From assembly GCF_003937945.1 (NCBI RefSeq), contig NZ_RSEC01000021.1:124001-188000 (forward strand): a DNA stretch of 64,000 nt, in the 5' to 3' direction. This document shows, piece by piece, positions 46,004-54,136 of the stretch. The notes beneath the pieces were generated by a model. It made no database searches and was not told the origin of the DNA. It saw nothing but the letters and a program-made list of their open reading frames with translations. Position 1 is the stretch's first letter. Each line of letters begins with the position of its first letter. Made by a program: the position numbers and the translations under genes. The DNA comes from Amycolatopsis eburnea. Lineage in GTDB: Bacteria; Actinomycetota; Actinomycetes; Mycobacteriales; Pseudonocardiaceae.

Positions 46004-46708
46004 GTGGCCCGGCGTGAAAAGGGTGGCTTCTGGGTGGGGCTCGCCGCCGTACTGTTCTACCCGATCACCGGGATCGCGCGGCGGGTCTACATCGGGGACG
46101 AGAAAGTTCCGCGGCAGGGGCCCGCGTTGCTCGTGCTGAACCACATCTCGCACCTCGACCCGGTCGTCGACGCCGTGTTCGTGCACCGGGCGAAGCGGGT
46201 GCCGCGGTTCCTCGGCAAGGAGAGCCTGACCCGGACGCCGATCTTCGGGAAGATCTTCGTCGGCTCCGGGCAGATCCCGGTCTCGCGCGGGTCGGCCGCC
46301 GCCGGGGACAGTCTCAAGGCCGCGCACGAGGCGCTGCAGGCGGGCAAGATCGTCGTGATCTACCCCGAGGGCACCATCACCAAGGACCCGGCCGGCTGGC
46401 CGAAGGAGTCCTTCACCGGCGCCGCGCGGCTCGCGATCCAGAACGACGTGCCCGTGATCCCCATCGCGCGCTGGGGCACCAGCCAGCTCTTCAACGGCTA
46501 CACCAAGAAGTTCACGCCGTTCCCGCGCAAGACCATCACCCACCGCGTCGGCGACCCGCTCGACCTGTCGGCCTACCGCGAAGGCAGCGTCCGCAGCGCG
46601 TCGAAGCTGCGTGAGGTCACCAAGGTCATGATGGACGAGGTGACCCGGCTGCTCGCCGAGATCCGCGACGAAGAACCGCCGTCGGAGAAGCCGGGGGAAT
46701 CCGCCTGA
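46004..46708 (+). CDS. plsC: 1-acyl-sn-glycerol-3-phosphate acyltransferase (PlsC family)
   Basis: This 234-residue membrane-associated acyltransferase has the catalytic HX4D box in [10 protein letters not shown], the glycerol-phosphate-binding region FLGKESL and YPEGTITKD, and [10 protein letters not shown]. It transfers a fatty acyl chain to lysophosphatidic acid. The start is taken at GTG 46004 because GGAGGAGGAG lies 4-9 nt upstream. It overlaps gpsA by one base, giving an operon that makes glycerol-3-phosphate and its acylated products. Confidence 0.93.
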   Translation: MARREKGGFWVGLAAVLFYPITGIARRVYIGDEKVPRQGPALLVLNHISHLDPVVDAVFVHRAKRVPRFLGKESLTRTPIFGKIFVGSGQIPVSRGSAAAGDSLKAAHEALQAGKIVVIYPEGTITKDPAGWPKESFTGAARLAIQNDVPVIPIARWGTSQLFNGYTKKFTPFPRKTITHRVGDPLDLSAYREGSVRSASKLREVTKVMMDEVTRLLAEIRDEEPPSEKPGESA

Positions 46709-47724
46709 TGCGCGCCGACGTGCAGCGGGTCACCGTGCTCGGGGCCGGGTCGTGGGGCACTGCCTTCGCGAAGGTGCTCGGGGACGCCGGCCGCGACGTC
46801 ACGATGTGGGCGCGCCGGGACGAGGTCGCGGAGGACATCCGCGAGCGGCACGCCAACAGCGCGTACCTGCCCGGCGTCGAGCTGCCGGAGAACATCACCG
46901 CCACCAGCGACCCGGCGAAGGCGCTTGAAGGCGCCGAAGCCGTCGTGCTCGCCGTGCCCAGCCAGAGCTTGCGCGCCAACCTGACGTCGTGGCGCGGTCT
47001 GCTGCCGCCGGACGCGATCCTCGTGAGCCTCGCGAAGGGCGTCGAACTCGGCACGCTCAAGCGGATGAGCGAGGTGATCGGGGAGATCGTCGGGATCGAC
47101 GCCGGCCAGGTGGTGGTGGTCACCGGGCCGAACCTGGCCAAGGAGATCGCCGCCGGGCAGCCGTCCGCTTCCGTGCTCGCCTGCGCCGACCACGAGCGGG
47201 CCGTCGCGGTCCAGCGCGCCTGCGCCAACTCCTACTTCCGCCCGTACACCAACACCGACGTCGTCGGCTGCGAGCTCGGCGGCGCCTGCAAGAACGTGAT
47301 CGCGCTCAGCACCGGCATGGCCGCCGGGCTGGGCCTGGGCACCAACACGATGGCGACGCTCATCACGCGCGGCCTCGCCGAGATGGCCCGCCTCGGCGCG
47401 AAGCTGGGCGCGGACCCGCTGACGTTCGCCGGGCTCGCCGGCGTCGGCGACCTGGTCGCGACCTGCTCGTCGCCGCTTTCACGCAACCGGACGTTCGGCG
47501 AGCGCCTCGGCCGCGGCGAAACCCTCGAACAAGCGCAGGCGGCGGCCGGCGGGCAGGTCGCCGAGGGCGTCATGTCCTGCTCGTCGATCCGGGCGCTCGC
47601 GCGGAGCGTCGGGGTCGACATGCCGATCACCGACGCGATGCACCGCGTCTGCCACGAGGGCGTCGACCCGCGGCAGGCGGGCGCCGAGCTGCTCGGGCGG
47701 TCGCAGAAGCACGAGTGGTCCTGA
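46708..47724 (+). CDS. gpsA: Glycerol-3-phosphate dehydrogenase [NAD(P)+]
   Basis: GpsA, 338 residues, has a Rossmann motif [17 protein letters not shown] (8-24), the substrate-binding [15 protein letters not shown] (about 138-152) and the catalytic Lys in [11 protein letters not shown] (about 195). It reduces dihydroxyacetone phosphate to the glycerol backbone of phospholipids. The ATG shares its first base with the plsC stop codon. Gene order plsC-gpsA next to fbiD is as in mycobacteria (Rv2982c). Confidence 0.96.
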   Translation: MRADVQRVTVLGAGSWGTAFAKVLGDAGRDVTMWARRDEVAEDIRERHANSAYLPGVELPENITATSDPAKALEGAEAVVLAVPSQSLRANLTSWRGLLPPDAILVSLAKGVELGTLKRMSEVIGEIVGIDAGQVVVVTGPNLAKEIAAGQPSASVLACADHERAVAVQRACANSYFRPYTNTDVVGCELGGACKNVIALSTGMAAGLGLGTNTMATLITRGLAEMARLGAKLGADPLTFAGLAGVGDLVATCSSPLSRNRTFGERLGRGETLEQAQAAAGGQVAEGVMSCSSIRALARSVGVDMPITDAMHRVCHEGVDPRQAGAELLGRSQKHEWS

Positions 47725-47745
47725 TCTCCCGGCAGGTGGGAGGCC

Positions 47746-47774
47746 TTGACCGGGCGGGGAGGGGCTGCGACTCT
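47746..47774 (+). promoter_or_regulatory. Promoter giving a leaderless transcript for the Cys-rich leader peptide
   Basis: TTGACC (47746-47751), 17 nt, then GACTCT (47769-47774; A at position 2 and T at position 6 as in actinobacterial -10 elements). The expected start site is about 7 nt downstream, exactly at the A of ATG 47781. The leader peptide would therefore be translated from a leaderless message. Confidence 0.6.
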
Positions 47775-47780
47775 GGTCGC

Positions 47781-47861
47781 ATGTTCGCGCACGAGATGAC
47801 TGAGCCGCGGGGCCTCCTGGGCCGCCGCGCCGTCGTGTGCGCGTGTCGCTGTTGTCGGTGA
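47781..47861 (+). CDS. Cys-rich leader peptide upstream of cysteine dioxygenase (attenuator uORF)
   Basis: This 26-codon frame (ATG 47781, TGA 47859-47861) encodes a peptide ending VVCACRCCR, with four Cys among the last seven residues. It ends 50 nt before the cysteine dioxygenase start. There is no ribosome site, but a promoter is placed to start transcription on its first base. Cys-codon clusters at the end of leaderless uORFs are known in mycobacteria to couple ribosome stalling at low Cys-tRNA to expression of downstream sulfur genes. Here the regulated enzyme consumes cysteine. An inner ATG at 47796 is an alternative start. The role is inferred. Confidence 0.75.
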   Translation: MFAHEMTEPRGLLGRRAVVCACRCCR

Positions 47862-47911
47862 ACCCCAGCCCCGGCCCAGCTCGACACCCCTTTTCTTTCG
47901 TGAGGACCCCC

Positions 47912-48391
47912 ATGTTCGCCGTTCCGGACAACACCCTGCTGCGTCCCGAAAACCCCGCGCTGCGCCACCCCGTGCGCGTCGCGCTGGAGGTCGCCGCCGA
48001 CCGCGACCGCTGGAAGCACCTGCTGCGCTACGACCCCGACGAGCGCTTCGCCGCGCTCGTCGAGAAGGACGAGCGGCAGGAGATCTGGCTCATGAGCTGG
48101 CTGCCCGGCCAGCACACCGACCTGCACGACCACGCGTTCGCCAGCGGCGCGTTCACCGTGGTCAGCGGGCACCTGACGGAGGCGGTGGCGCGCCGGGCCC
48201 CGGGCGGCCGCGCGGTCACCGAGCTGCACGCGCTCGCGGCGGGGCAGTCGCGGGTGTTCGGCCCGGGGTACGTGCACGAGGTGCGCAACGACGGCCCGGA
48301 CCCGGCGATCTCGGTCCACGTCTACCGCGACGCGGGCCGCGCGATGCGCCCGTACCACCTCGACCCGCTGGGCGGCCCGGTCCTGGACTGA
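47912..48391 (+). CDS. Cysteine dioxygenase (type I, cupin)
   Basis: This 159-residue cupin has the Fe(II) ligand triad His72, His74 (HTDLHDH) and His122 (GYVHEVRN), spaced as in bacterial cysteine dioxygenases. It oxidises L-cysteine to cysteine sulfinic acid with O2. The start is ATG 47912 with GAGGA upstream. A longer frame through the leader peptide region is in a different translational context and is not used. It is probably controlled by the Cys-rich uORF 50 nt upstream. It ends 5 bp before a family B palindrome. Confidence 0.9.
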   Translation: MFAVPDNTLLRPENPALRHPVRVALEVAADRDRWKHLLRYDPDERFAALVEKDERQEIWLMSWLPGQHTDLHDHAFASGAFTVVSGHLTEAVARRAPGGRAVTELHALAAGQSRVFGPGYVHEVRNDGPDPAISVHVYRDAGRAMRPYHLDPLGGPVLD

Positions 48392-48395
48392 CCAG

Positions 48396-48482
48396 AGCGC
48401 CCCAATGTGGCGTTGGTTGCGTCAGACGCACCGAACGCCACATTGGGTGCGCTGGACGCACCGAACGCCACATTGGGGCGCT
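48396..48482. repeat. Composite intergenic palindrome (family B, copy 2)
   Basis: Outer arms 48396-48414 and 48464-48482 are perfect 19-nt inverted repeats (AGCGCCCCAATGTGGCGTT and its complement). Between them is an extra unit in reverse orientation (GAACGCCACATTGGGTGCGC), plus GCGTCAGACGC. It lies between convergent genes, like the first copy at 33383-33473. Confidence 0.9.
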
Positions 48483-48493
48483 TGGGTCCGGGG

Positions 48494-49468
48494 TCAGTCC
48501 AGGTCGCCGCGCGAGCGGAACTCGCGCTCGATCTCGTCGCGGCCGGCGCCGGAAGCCAGCAGAGTGCGCAGCAGGATCCGGGACTTGCGCGCGTCCAGCC
48601 AGCCCGCCATCGTCGCGCCCATCGCGATCAGGCTGGACTCCGAACCGTGGAAGCCGTACGTCGAGCGCAGCGTCGGTCCCGCGCCCGTCCGCGAAGCGAC
48701 CACCACCGGCAGCGATCCCACCAGCCGCGCCACCACGTCGGCGGTGCCCGAAGACACGTGGCCGACGCCGGTCGCCGCCAGCACGATCCCGCGCACGCCC
48801 GGCTGCGTGGCCGCGTGCGCGAGGACCGCGCCCGAGTCGTCGAGACCCGCTTCGACCACCGGGACCAGCCCGCCGAAGTCCTCGCCGGTGAGCGCCGGGG
48901 GCCGCGGCGGCGACGGGTGGAAGTAGTGCACCGCGTGCTCCACGACCATGCCCAGCGGCCCCGCCGGCGCCGACGTGAACGCCTCCAGGTGGCTCGAATG
49001 CGCTTTCCGCACCCAGCGCGCCGCGTGGACGTCGTCGTTCAGCGTGACCAGCGCGCCCCGGCCGCGGCTGCGGGGATCGGCCGCCACGGTCAGCGCGTTG
49101 CGGAGGTTGGCCGGGCCGTCCGGGCTGAGCAGGCCCGCGTTGCGCATCGCGCCGGTGACGACCACCGGGATCTCCGACGGCCAGCACAGGTCGAGGAAGT
49201 ACGCGGTCTCCTCGAGGGTGTCGGTGCCCTGCACGACGACGAACCCGTCGGCGTCCTGCCGCAGGCCCCAGTCGCGGCACCGCAGCAGCGTCGCGAAGTC
49301 CATCGACGCGCTGCCGATCCCGGCCAGGGTTTCGGCGCGGACGTCCATCGGCAGCTCGCCGAGCGCGCCGACCAGTTCGGCCGCGCCGATCCGCGGGACG
49401 GCGCCGGTGCCGGGAACCGGGGCCATCGAGATGGTTCCGCCGAGGGTGGCGACCGCGATCAAGGGCAT
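48494..49468 (-). CDS. L-asparaginase (type I/II family amidohydrolase)
   Basis: This 324-residue enzyme has the two threonine catalytic motifs of bacterial asparaginases: VATLGGTIS (Thr12) and VVQGTDTLEETAYFL (about 79-93). A further conserved Lys-region is represented by VVVTGAMR and ALVTLNDDVHAARWV. It hydrolyses asparagine, possibly also glutamine, to the acid and ammonia. No signal peptide is visible, so it is probably cytosolic. The start is ATG 49468. It faces the cysteine dioxygenase gene across a palindrome. Confidence 0.9.
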   Translation of the reverse strand: MPLIAVATLGGTISMAPVPGTGAVPRIGAAELVGALGELPMDVRAETLAGIGSASMDFATLLRCRDWGLRQDADGFVVVQGTDTLEETAYFLDLCWPSEIPVVVTGAMRNAGLLSPDGPANLRNALTVAADPRSRGRGALVTLNDDVHAARWVRKAHSSHLEAFTSAPAGPLGMVVEHAVHYFHPSPPRPPALTGEDFGGLVPVVEAGLDDSGAVLAHAATQPGVRGIVLAATGVGHVSSGTADVVARLVGSLPVVVASRTGAGPTLRSTYGFHGSESSLIAMGATMAGWLDARKSRILLRTLLASGAGRDEIEREFRSRGDLD

Positions 49469-49482
49469 GCGGCCCACCCTAT

Positions 49483-50304
49483 TCAGCCGTGCTTGACCGC
49501 CTGGAGCGTGTAGCTCGCCGCGAGCCGCGACGGCGTGTCCTTCAGCCGCCACTCGTCGGTGGCTTCGTCGTGCGCCATCTGGCCGGGGATCGCGTTCCAC
49601 GGCACGCTGTCGTGCTCGGTGAACGCGGTCAGCGTCAGGCCGTTGTCCAGCAGCGCGGTGATGATCTCGCCCAGCGAGTGGTTCCACGAGTGGCTGACGC
49701 TGTTGGCCAGCGGCCGGTCGGTGGCGACGTAGGTCTCGGGCTCGTCGAACACCAGCGGCTCGGCGTGCTCGAAGTACGGGTACCGCGGCGCCGCCGGGTC
49801 GTTCTCGTCGAGCGACCACAGCATCGGGTGCCCTTCCCGGACGAACAGCCGCCCGCCCGGGCGCAGCAGGCCCGCGACGACCGACGCCCACCGCGCCACC
49901 GAAGGCAGCCAGCACAGCGCCCCGATCCCGGTGTAGACCAGGTCGAACCCGCCGGCGCCCAGCACTTCGACGGCGTCGTACACGTTGGCCTCGTGGAAGT
50001 CGATCGACGTGCGCGCCGCCGTGGCCAGCTTCCGCGCCTCCGCGAGCGCCGCGCCCGAGAAGTCCAGGCCGGTCACCGAAGCGCCGAGCCGCGCGAGCGA
50101 CACCGTGTCCGTGCCGATGTGGCACTGCAGGTGCACCGCGCGCAGCCCGCCGATGTCACCCAGGCGCGGCCGGTCGAACCGGACGACGGCGCTCAGGTAC
50201 GCGGGATCCGCGGCGAAGTCGGCGAAGTTGTAGTCCGGCGACGCCGCGTGCAGGACCGCGCGCTCGTCCCAGTTCGCCTTGTTGACGGCGAACGAGTCCG
50301 TCAC
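49483..50304 (-). CDS. Class I SAM-dependent methyltransferase
   Basis: This 273-residue protein begins TDSFAVNKANWDERA and has a SAM-binding core: VHLQCHIGTDTVSLARLGASVTGLDFSG (motif I variant with HIGTDT), then FDLVYTGIGALCWLP (motif II) and LLRPGGRLFVREGHP (motif III). The NWDERA start and the GIGALCWLPS motif are typical of the UbiE-like clade in actinomycetes. The substrate is unknown. Its GTG start overlaps the VOC gene's stop by 4 bp, so the two genes are coupled. Confidence 0.88.
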   Translation of the reverse strand: MTDSFAVNKANWDERAVLHAASPDYNFADFAADPAYLSAVVRFDRPRLGDIGGLRAVHLQCHIGTDTVSLARLGASVTGLDFSGAALAEARKLATAARTSIDFHEANVYDAVEVLGAGGFDLVYTGIGALCWLPSVARWASVVAGLLRPGGRLFVREGHPMLWSLDENDPAAPRYPYFEHAEPLVFDEPETYVATDRPLANSVSHSWNHSLGEIITALLDNGLTLTAFTEHDSVPWNAIPGQMAHDEATDEWRLKDTPSRLAASYTLQAVKHG

Positions 50305-50681
50305 GACGTCGCCGCGCGTTCGGCCGCGCTGCGCAGGACGCAGAACTCGTTGCCCTCGGGGTCGGCGAGCACCGCCCAGCCGGTGCCGTCGGGCTTGCGG
50401 AGGTCGTTCACCAGCGTCGCGCCCAGGCCGAGGATCCGCTCGACCTCGTCGTCGCGCGCGACGTCCGGCTGCAGGCACACGTGAAGGCGGTTCTTCACCG
50501 TCTTCGGCTCCGGGACGCGCAGGAACAGCAGGTCGATCCCGCCCTCGAGCGCGATGCCGCACTCGTCGTCGCCCGGCTGGTCCTCGTCCGGGATCGGCTT
50601 CCCGGTGACCTCGCTCCAGAACTGGCACAGCTTGTACGGGTCGGCGCAGTCGACGGACACGTGCAGGACGGACGAAGGCAT
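50301..50681 (-). CDS. VOC-fold (glyoxalase/bleomycin-resistance-like) protein
   Basis: This is a 126-residue protein with the paired beta-alpha-beta-beta-beta modules of vicinal-oxygen-chelate proteins: LHVSVDCADPYKLCQFWSEVTG at the start and KPDGTGWAVLADPEGNEFCVLRS at the end. The putative metal position at the final Glu (GNEFCVL) is present. It probably binds a small molecule, and stand-alone members are often uncharacterised. AGGAG precedes ATG 50681. It is the first gene of the VOC-methyltransferase pair. Confidence 0.88.
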   Translation of the reverse strand: MPSSVLHVSVDCADPYKLCQFWSEVTGKPIPDEDQPGDDECGIALEGGIDLLFLRVPEPKTVKNRLHVCLQPDVARDDEVERILGLGATLVNDLRKPDGTGWAVLADPEGNEFCVLRSAAERAATS

Positions 50682-50745
50682 GGCACTCCTCTGGTGACGG
50701 GTACGCCCGATTTTGGCCGAGCGCCCGTCCCGGAGCGAGCCGATT

Positions 50746-51486
50746 TCAGGAAGCCAGCGCCAGCCCCGCCGTCCGGTGCACGCGGCGGCTGTCGTCGACG
50801 ATGAGGATCTCGCAGTCCGGCCGGTCGGCCGCCCACGTGATGCCCTCCTCGCCCATCGCGAACGCCGCCGTGGCGAGCGCATCCGCCGTGACCAGGTCGC
50901 CGGCCACGACGGTGACGCTCATCAGGCCGGTCGCGGGGGTGCCGGAGCGGCCGTCGAGGATGTGGGAGCCGCGCTCGTACGCCGCCGACGTCGCGATCGC
51001 GCCGTTGCGCGACTCCAGCACCGCGCACACCGCGAGGGGCTGCTCGGGGTGGCGGACCCCGACCCGCCACGGGCGGCCGGGTTCCGGCTCGCCCGCGGTG
51101 ACGACGTCGCCGCCGGCGTTGAGGCAGAACGTCGTCGCGCCCTCGGCCTTCAGCATGTCGGCGGCGCGCTGCACCGCCCAGCCCTTCACCACCGCGCACG
51201 GGTCGAGGCCGCGCCCGGGCAGCCGCGCCCGGAACGCGCCGCCGGAAAGCTGCTCGTAGTACGCGCAGAGTTCGAGGACCTCCAGGAGGTCGTCGCTCAG
51301 CTCGGCGGCCGCGAGCTCGCCGCGGTCGTACCGGCTGACCTCGCTGTCCGCCTTGAACGGGCTGAACCGCGCGTCGACGTCGTGGAACCAGGCGAAGACG
51401 TCGTCGACCACCTCGCCGAAGTCCTCTTCGTCCCGCAGGTCGAGGGAGATCGGCAGGCCCATGATCTGCTCGACGCGGACGCTCAT
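50746..51486 (-). CDS. apbE: FAD:protein FMN transferase (ApbE family)
   Basis: This 246-residue ApbE-type enzyme contains GRGLDPCAVVKGWAVQRAADML and FCLNAGGDVVTAGEPEPGRPWRVGVRHP, the FAD-binding blocks, plus LVTADALATAAFAMGEEG with the Mg-binding Asp/Thr region (VTADALAT). It lacks a lipoprotein signal, so it acts in the cytoplasm or on nascent exported protein. It attaches FMN covalently to Thr/Ser in target proteins. The FMN-binding-domain protein encoded immediately upstream, overlapping by 4 bp, is the likely target. Confidence 0.92.
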   Translation of the reverse strand: MSVRVEQIMGLPISLDLRDEEDFGEVVDDVFAWFHDVDARFSPFKADSEVSRYDRGELAAAELSDDLLEVLELCAYYEQLSGGAFRARLPGRGLDPCAVVKGWAVQRAADMLKAEGATTFCLNAGGDVVTAGEPEPGRPWRVGVRHPEQPLAVCAVLESRNGAIATSAAYERGSHILDGRSGTPATGLMSVTVVAGDLVTADALATAAFAMGEEGITWAADRPDCEILIVDDSRRVHRTAGLALAS

Positions 51487-51917
51487 CGGTTCCCCCGCTG
51501 GTCGATCGCGGCCTGCAGCGAGGTCTTGTAGGACTCGCTGGTCTCGGTCGCGCCGGTGATCGTGTCGATGTCGGCGCTCTGGGCCTGCATCGCTTCGTCC
51601 TGCAGCTTCGGCAACGCAGTCAGCGCCCGGCCTTCGTTCGGTGCCTGCAGCAAGGTGATGGCGGTGAGCCGCGAACCGGTGAACGTCACCTGGACCTGCA
51701 CGACGCCGTACTTGCTGGATTCGGCCGAGCCCTGCGTCGTCACCGTCGCGTTCGCACTGTCCGAAGTGGAGGGTGCGGTCGACGGCGCGGCCGGCGCGCT
51801 GGTGGCGGGCGGCGCCTGCGCGACCGCGGCGGTGTTGTGCACCGGCCCCGGCTCGAACCGCCAGACCGCGATGAAGCCGGCGATCGAGAGCGCGACGACG
51901 AAAATGGTCTTCTTCAC
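51483..51917 (-). CDS. Membrane-anchored FMN-binding-domain protein
   Basis: This 144-residue protein has an N-terminal signal anchor (MKKTIFVVALSIAGFIAVWRF), a Pro/Ala/Ser-rich linker and an FMN_bind domain (about 65-144). The domain ends in DTITGATETSESYKTSLQAA, where Thr in the S/T-GAT-x-T/S motif (TGATET) is the residue that receives covalent FMN. It should carry electrons from the adjacent ferric-reductase-like flavoprotein across or along the outer face of the membrane. The start is GTG 51917. Confidence 0.9.
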   Translation of the reverse strand: MKKTIFVVALSIAGFIAVWRFEPGPVHNTAAVAQAPPATSAPAAPSTAPSTSDSANATVTTQGSAESSKYGVVQVQVTFTGSRLTAITLLQAPNEGRALTALPKLQDEAMQAQSADIDTITGATETSESYKTSLQAAIDQRGNR

Positions 51918-51931
51918 GGTGAAAACTCCCC

Positions 51932-53287
51932 CTAGGCCGCGAGGCTGAAGCGTTCGGCGTGGACCTGGGTCTTCGGCACCTTCAGCTCGCGCAGGCTGCG
52001 CAGCACGGCCGACGTCATCCCCGGCGGGCCGCAGACGAACACGTCCCGGTCGTGCACGTCCGGCACCATCATGTGCAGGTTCGCCGGCCCGAGCACCGCC
52101 CCGCGCGGCCCGACCGCCTGGTCCGGTCCGGTGAGGACGCTGATCTCGGCGCCGCGGGCCTTGGCCAGCCCGTTCAGCTCCGGCAGCAGCACCGCGTCGG
52201 CCTGCGTGCGGACCCGGTACAGCACGACGACGTGCCCGTCGATGTCCTCCAGCAGCGCGCGGATCGGCGTGATCCCGACGCCGCCCGCCACGAGCAGCGC
52301 GTTGGGCCGCCGCTGGTGGATGGTGGTGAAGGCGCCGTACGGGCCTTCGGCGAACACCCGCGTCCCGACGCGCAGGTTGCGCAGCGACGCGCTGGCGTCG
52401 CCGAGCGCCTTCGCGGTCAGCCGCAGCGTGCGGCCGTCGGGCGCGGCGGACAGCGAGAACGGGTTGGCCTGCCACCAGCGGTCCTTCGTGAGGAACCGCC
52501 ACAGGAAGAACTGGCCCGCGCGCGCCGGCATCTTGTCCAGGTGCTTGCCGGTCATGTAGACGGAAACCACGTCGGGGGCTTCGGAAACCACGGCGGTGAC
52601 GCGCAGCTGGTGGCGCACGTTGCGCCACAGCGGGAGCAGGACGCGCCCGGCGAGCACGGCGGCGCCGGCGCCCAGCCACATCGTCCACCAGTACGCCTTC
52701 GCCGCCGGCGCGCTCGCGAACGACGTCCCGAGCGCGATCTGGTGCGTGAACGCCAGCACGATGGCGGCGTAGGTGTAGAGGTGGATGAAGTGCCACGTCT
52801 CGTACGCCAGCCGCTTGCGCGCGAACTTCGCCGAAGCCGCGCCCACGATCAGGATCACGGCGAACGCGACCAGCGCGCGCAGGATGCCCTCGAGGGTGTT
52901 GGCCATCTCGACCAGCTCGTCGACGACGCCCTTGTCGGTCACCTCCGCGTAGCCGAACGCGATGAACACCAGGTGCGCGAGCAGCGTCCACAGGATCGTG
53001 AAGCCGGTCCAGCGGTGCCACGTGGTGAGCCGGTCCATCCCGATCCGCCGGTCCAGCCACGGCAGCCGCGCCACGAGCAGCAGCTGGAACGCCATCGCCA
53101 GCGCGCCGTACATCCCGGCGAGCCGCCCGATGCCGATCAGCACGTTCTGCGACAGGCCGGCTTGGGCGAACAGCGCGGTGACGGCCACCACGTTGGCGCC
53201 CAGGAAGGTGAAGAGGCCGGATTTCGCGGCGATCCGGGGGCGGATCGCCGGGCGCGCGGCCTCGGCGGTCTGCGTCATGGTGGTCAC
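51932..53287 (-). CDS. Ferric-reductase-like transmembrane flavoprotein/ferredoxin reductase
   Basis: This flavoprotein of about 451 residues has six or more N-terminal membrane helices with heme-ligand-type His residues (TTWHRWTGF, LLAHLVF, YETWHFIHLYTY), typical of the ferric reductase/MsrQ-like domain. A ferredoxin-NADP-reductase module follows: RAGQFFLWRF and NPFSLSAAPDG (FAD), VAGGVGITPIRALL (NAD(P)) and FVCGPPGMTSAVL. It likely moves electrons from NAD(P)H to the FMN-binding partner. The start GTG 53287 is favoured by AGGGGGAT upstream; ATG 53278 is the alternative. Three genes form one operon, divergent from the two-component system. Confidence 0.9.
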   Translation of the reverse strand: MTTMTQTAEAARPAIRPRIAAKSGLFTFLGANVVAVTALFAQAGLSQNVLIGIGRLAGMYGALAMAFQLLLVARLPWLDRRIGMDRLTTWHRWTGFTILWTLLAHLVFIAFGYAEVTDKGVVDELVEMANTLEGILRALVAFAVILIVGAASAKFARKRLAYETWHFIHLYTYAAIVLAFTHQIALGTSFASAPAAKAYWWTMWLGAGAAVLAGRVLLPLWRNVRHQLRVTAVVSEAPDVVSVYMTGKHLDKMPARAGQFFLWRFLTKDRWWQANPFSLSAAPDGRTLRLTAKALGDASASLRNLRVGTRVFAEGPYGAFTTIHQRRPNALLVAGGVGITPIRALLEDIDGHVVVLYRVRTQADAVLLPELNGLAKARGAEISVLTGPDQAVGPRGAVLGPANLHMMVPDVHDRDVFVCGPPGMTSAVLRSLRELKVPKTQVHAERFSLAA

Positions 53288-53425
53288 ACGGATCCCCCTC
53301 GCTTTCGGTTCACGAAGGCCAGCCTCGCCACGCAGCCTGTGGCGAGTCTGGGTGCGGGCTGTCGGATTCCTGTCGGCCCGCGCCACGGCTCGCCCGCGCC
53401 GCGCGCGCCGGGAGAAGATGGGGGA

Positions 53426-54136
53426 GTGCAGAGCCCCGAGACCGTGCGCCTGCTCGTCGTCGACGACGAGCCGCACATCGCCGACCTCGTCGCCACCGTC
53501 GCCCGGTACGAGGGCTGGCAGGCGGTCACCGCGGGGTCCGGCCGGGCCGCGCTGACCGAGGCGGCGGCGTTCGGCCCGGACATCGTCGTGCTCGACCTGA
53601 TGCTGCCCGACCTCGACGGCTTCACGGTGCTCGACCGCCTGCGCGAGAACGGCAACGCGGTGCCCGTGGTGTTCCTCACGGCCAAGGACGCGACGTCCGA
53701 CCGCATCGCCGGGCTCACCCGCGGGGGTGACGACTACCTCGTGAAACCGTTTTCCGTCGAGGAGCTGATGGCACGGCTGCGGGCGGTGCTGCGGCGCAGC
53801 CACGGCGGCGTCCAGGCCGCGGCGCGCGGGGCCGTGCTGCGGGTCGGGGACCTCACGCTGGACGAGGACACCCGCGAAGTCCGCCGCGGCGACCGCCCGG
53901 CCGAGCTGACGCCGACCGAGTACGAGCTGCTGCGCTACCTCATGCGCCGCTCGCCCGCGGTGCTGACGAAGGCCCAGATCCTCGACCACGTCTGGGAATA
54001 CGACTTCGGCGGCCGGTCCAATGTGGTCGAACTGGTCATCTCGCACCTGCGGCGCAAGCTCGACGCGGGCGAGGGCGAACCGCTGATCCACACCGTGCGC
54101 GGCGTCGGCTACGTCGTGCGCCAGGTCAACCGGTGA
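53426..54136 (+). CDS. OmpR/PhoB-type response regulator
   Basis: This 236-residue protein has a receiver domain (LLVVDDEPHIADL, phospho-acceptor Asp in VVLDLMLPDLDG, Lys in YLVKPFSVEEL). Its C-terminal winged helix (about 145-235) carries ELTPTEYELLRYL and NVVELVISHLRRKL. The start GTG 53426 follows GGGGGA. It overlaps the kinase gene by 4 bp. As it is divergent from the ferric-reductase/FMN-binding/ApbE operon (about 140 bp between starts), that operon is its probable target. Confidence 0.94.
   Translation: MQSPETVRLLVVDDEPHIADLVATVARYEGWQAVTAGSGRAALTEAAAFGPDIVVLDLMLPDLDGFTVLDRLRENGNAVPVVFLTAKDATSDRIAGLTRGGDDYLVKPFSVEELMARLRAVLRRSHGGVQAAARGAVLRVGDLTLDEDTREVRRGDRPAELTPTEYELLRYLMRRSPAVLTKAQILDHVWEYDFGGRSNVVELVISHLRRKLDAGEGEPLIHTVRGVGYVVRQVNR

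Noticed and set aside
47837..47911. N-terminal extension of cysteine dioxygenase starting at GTG 47837
   Set aside because: This frame overlaps the Cys-rich leader peptide in another frame; a good GAGGA site sits before ATG 47912, and the shorter product matches the usual enzyme length.
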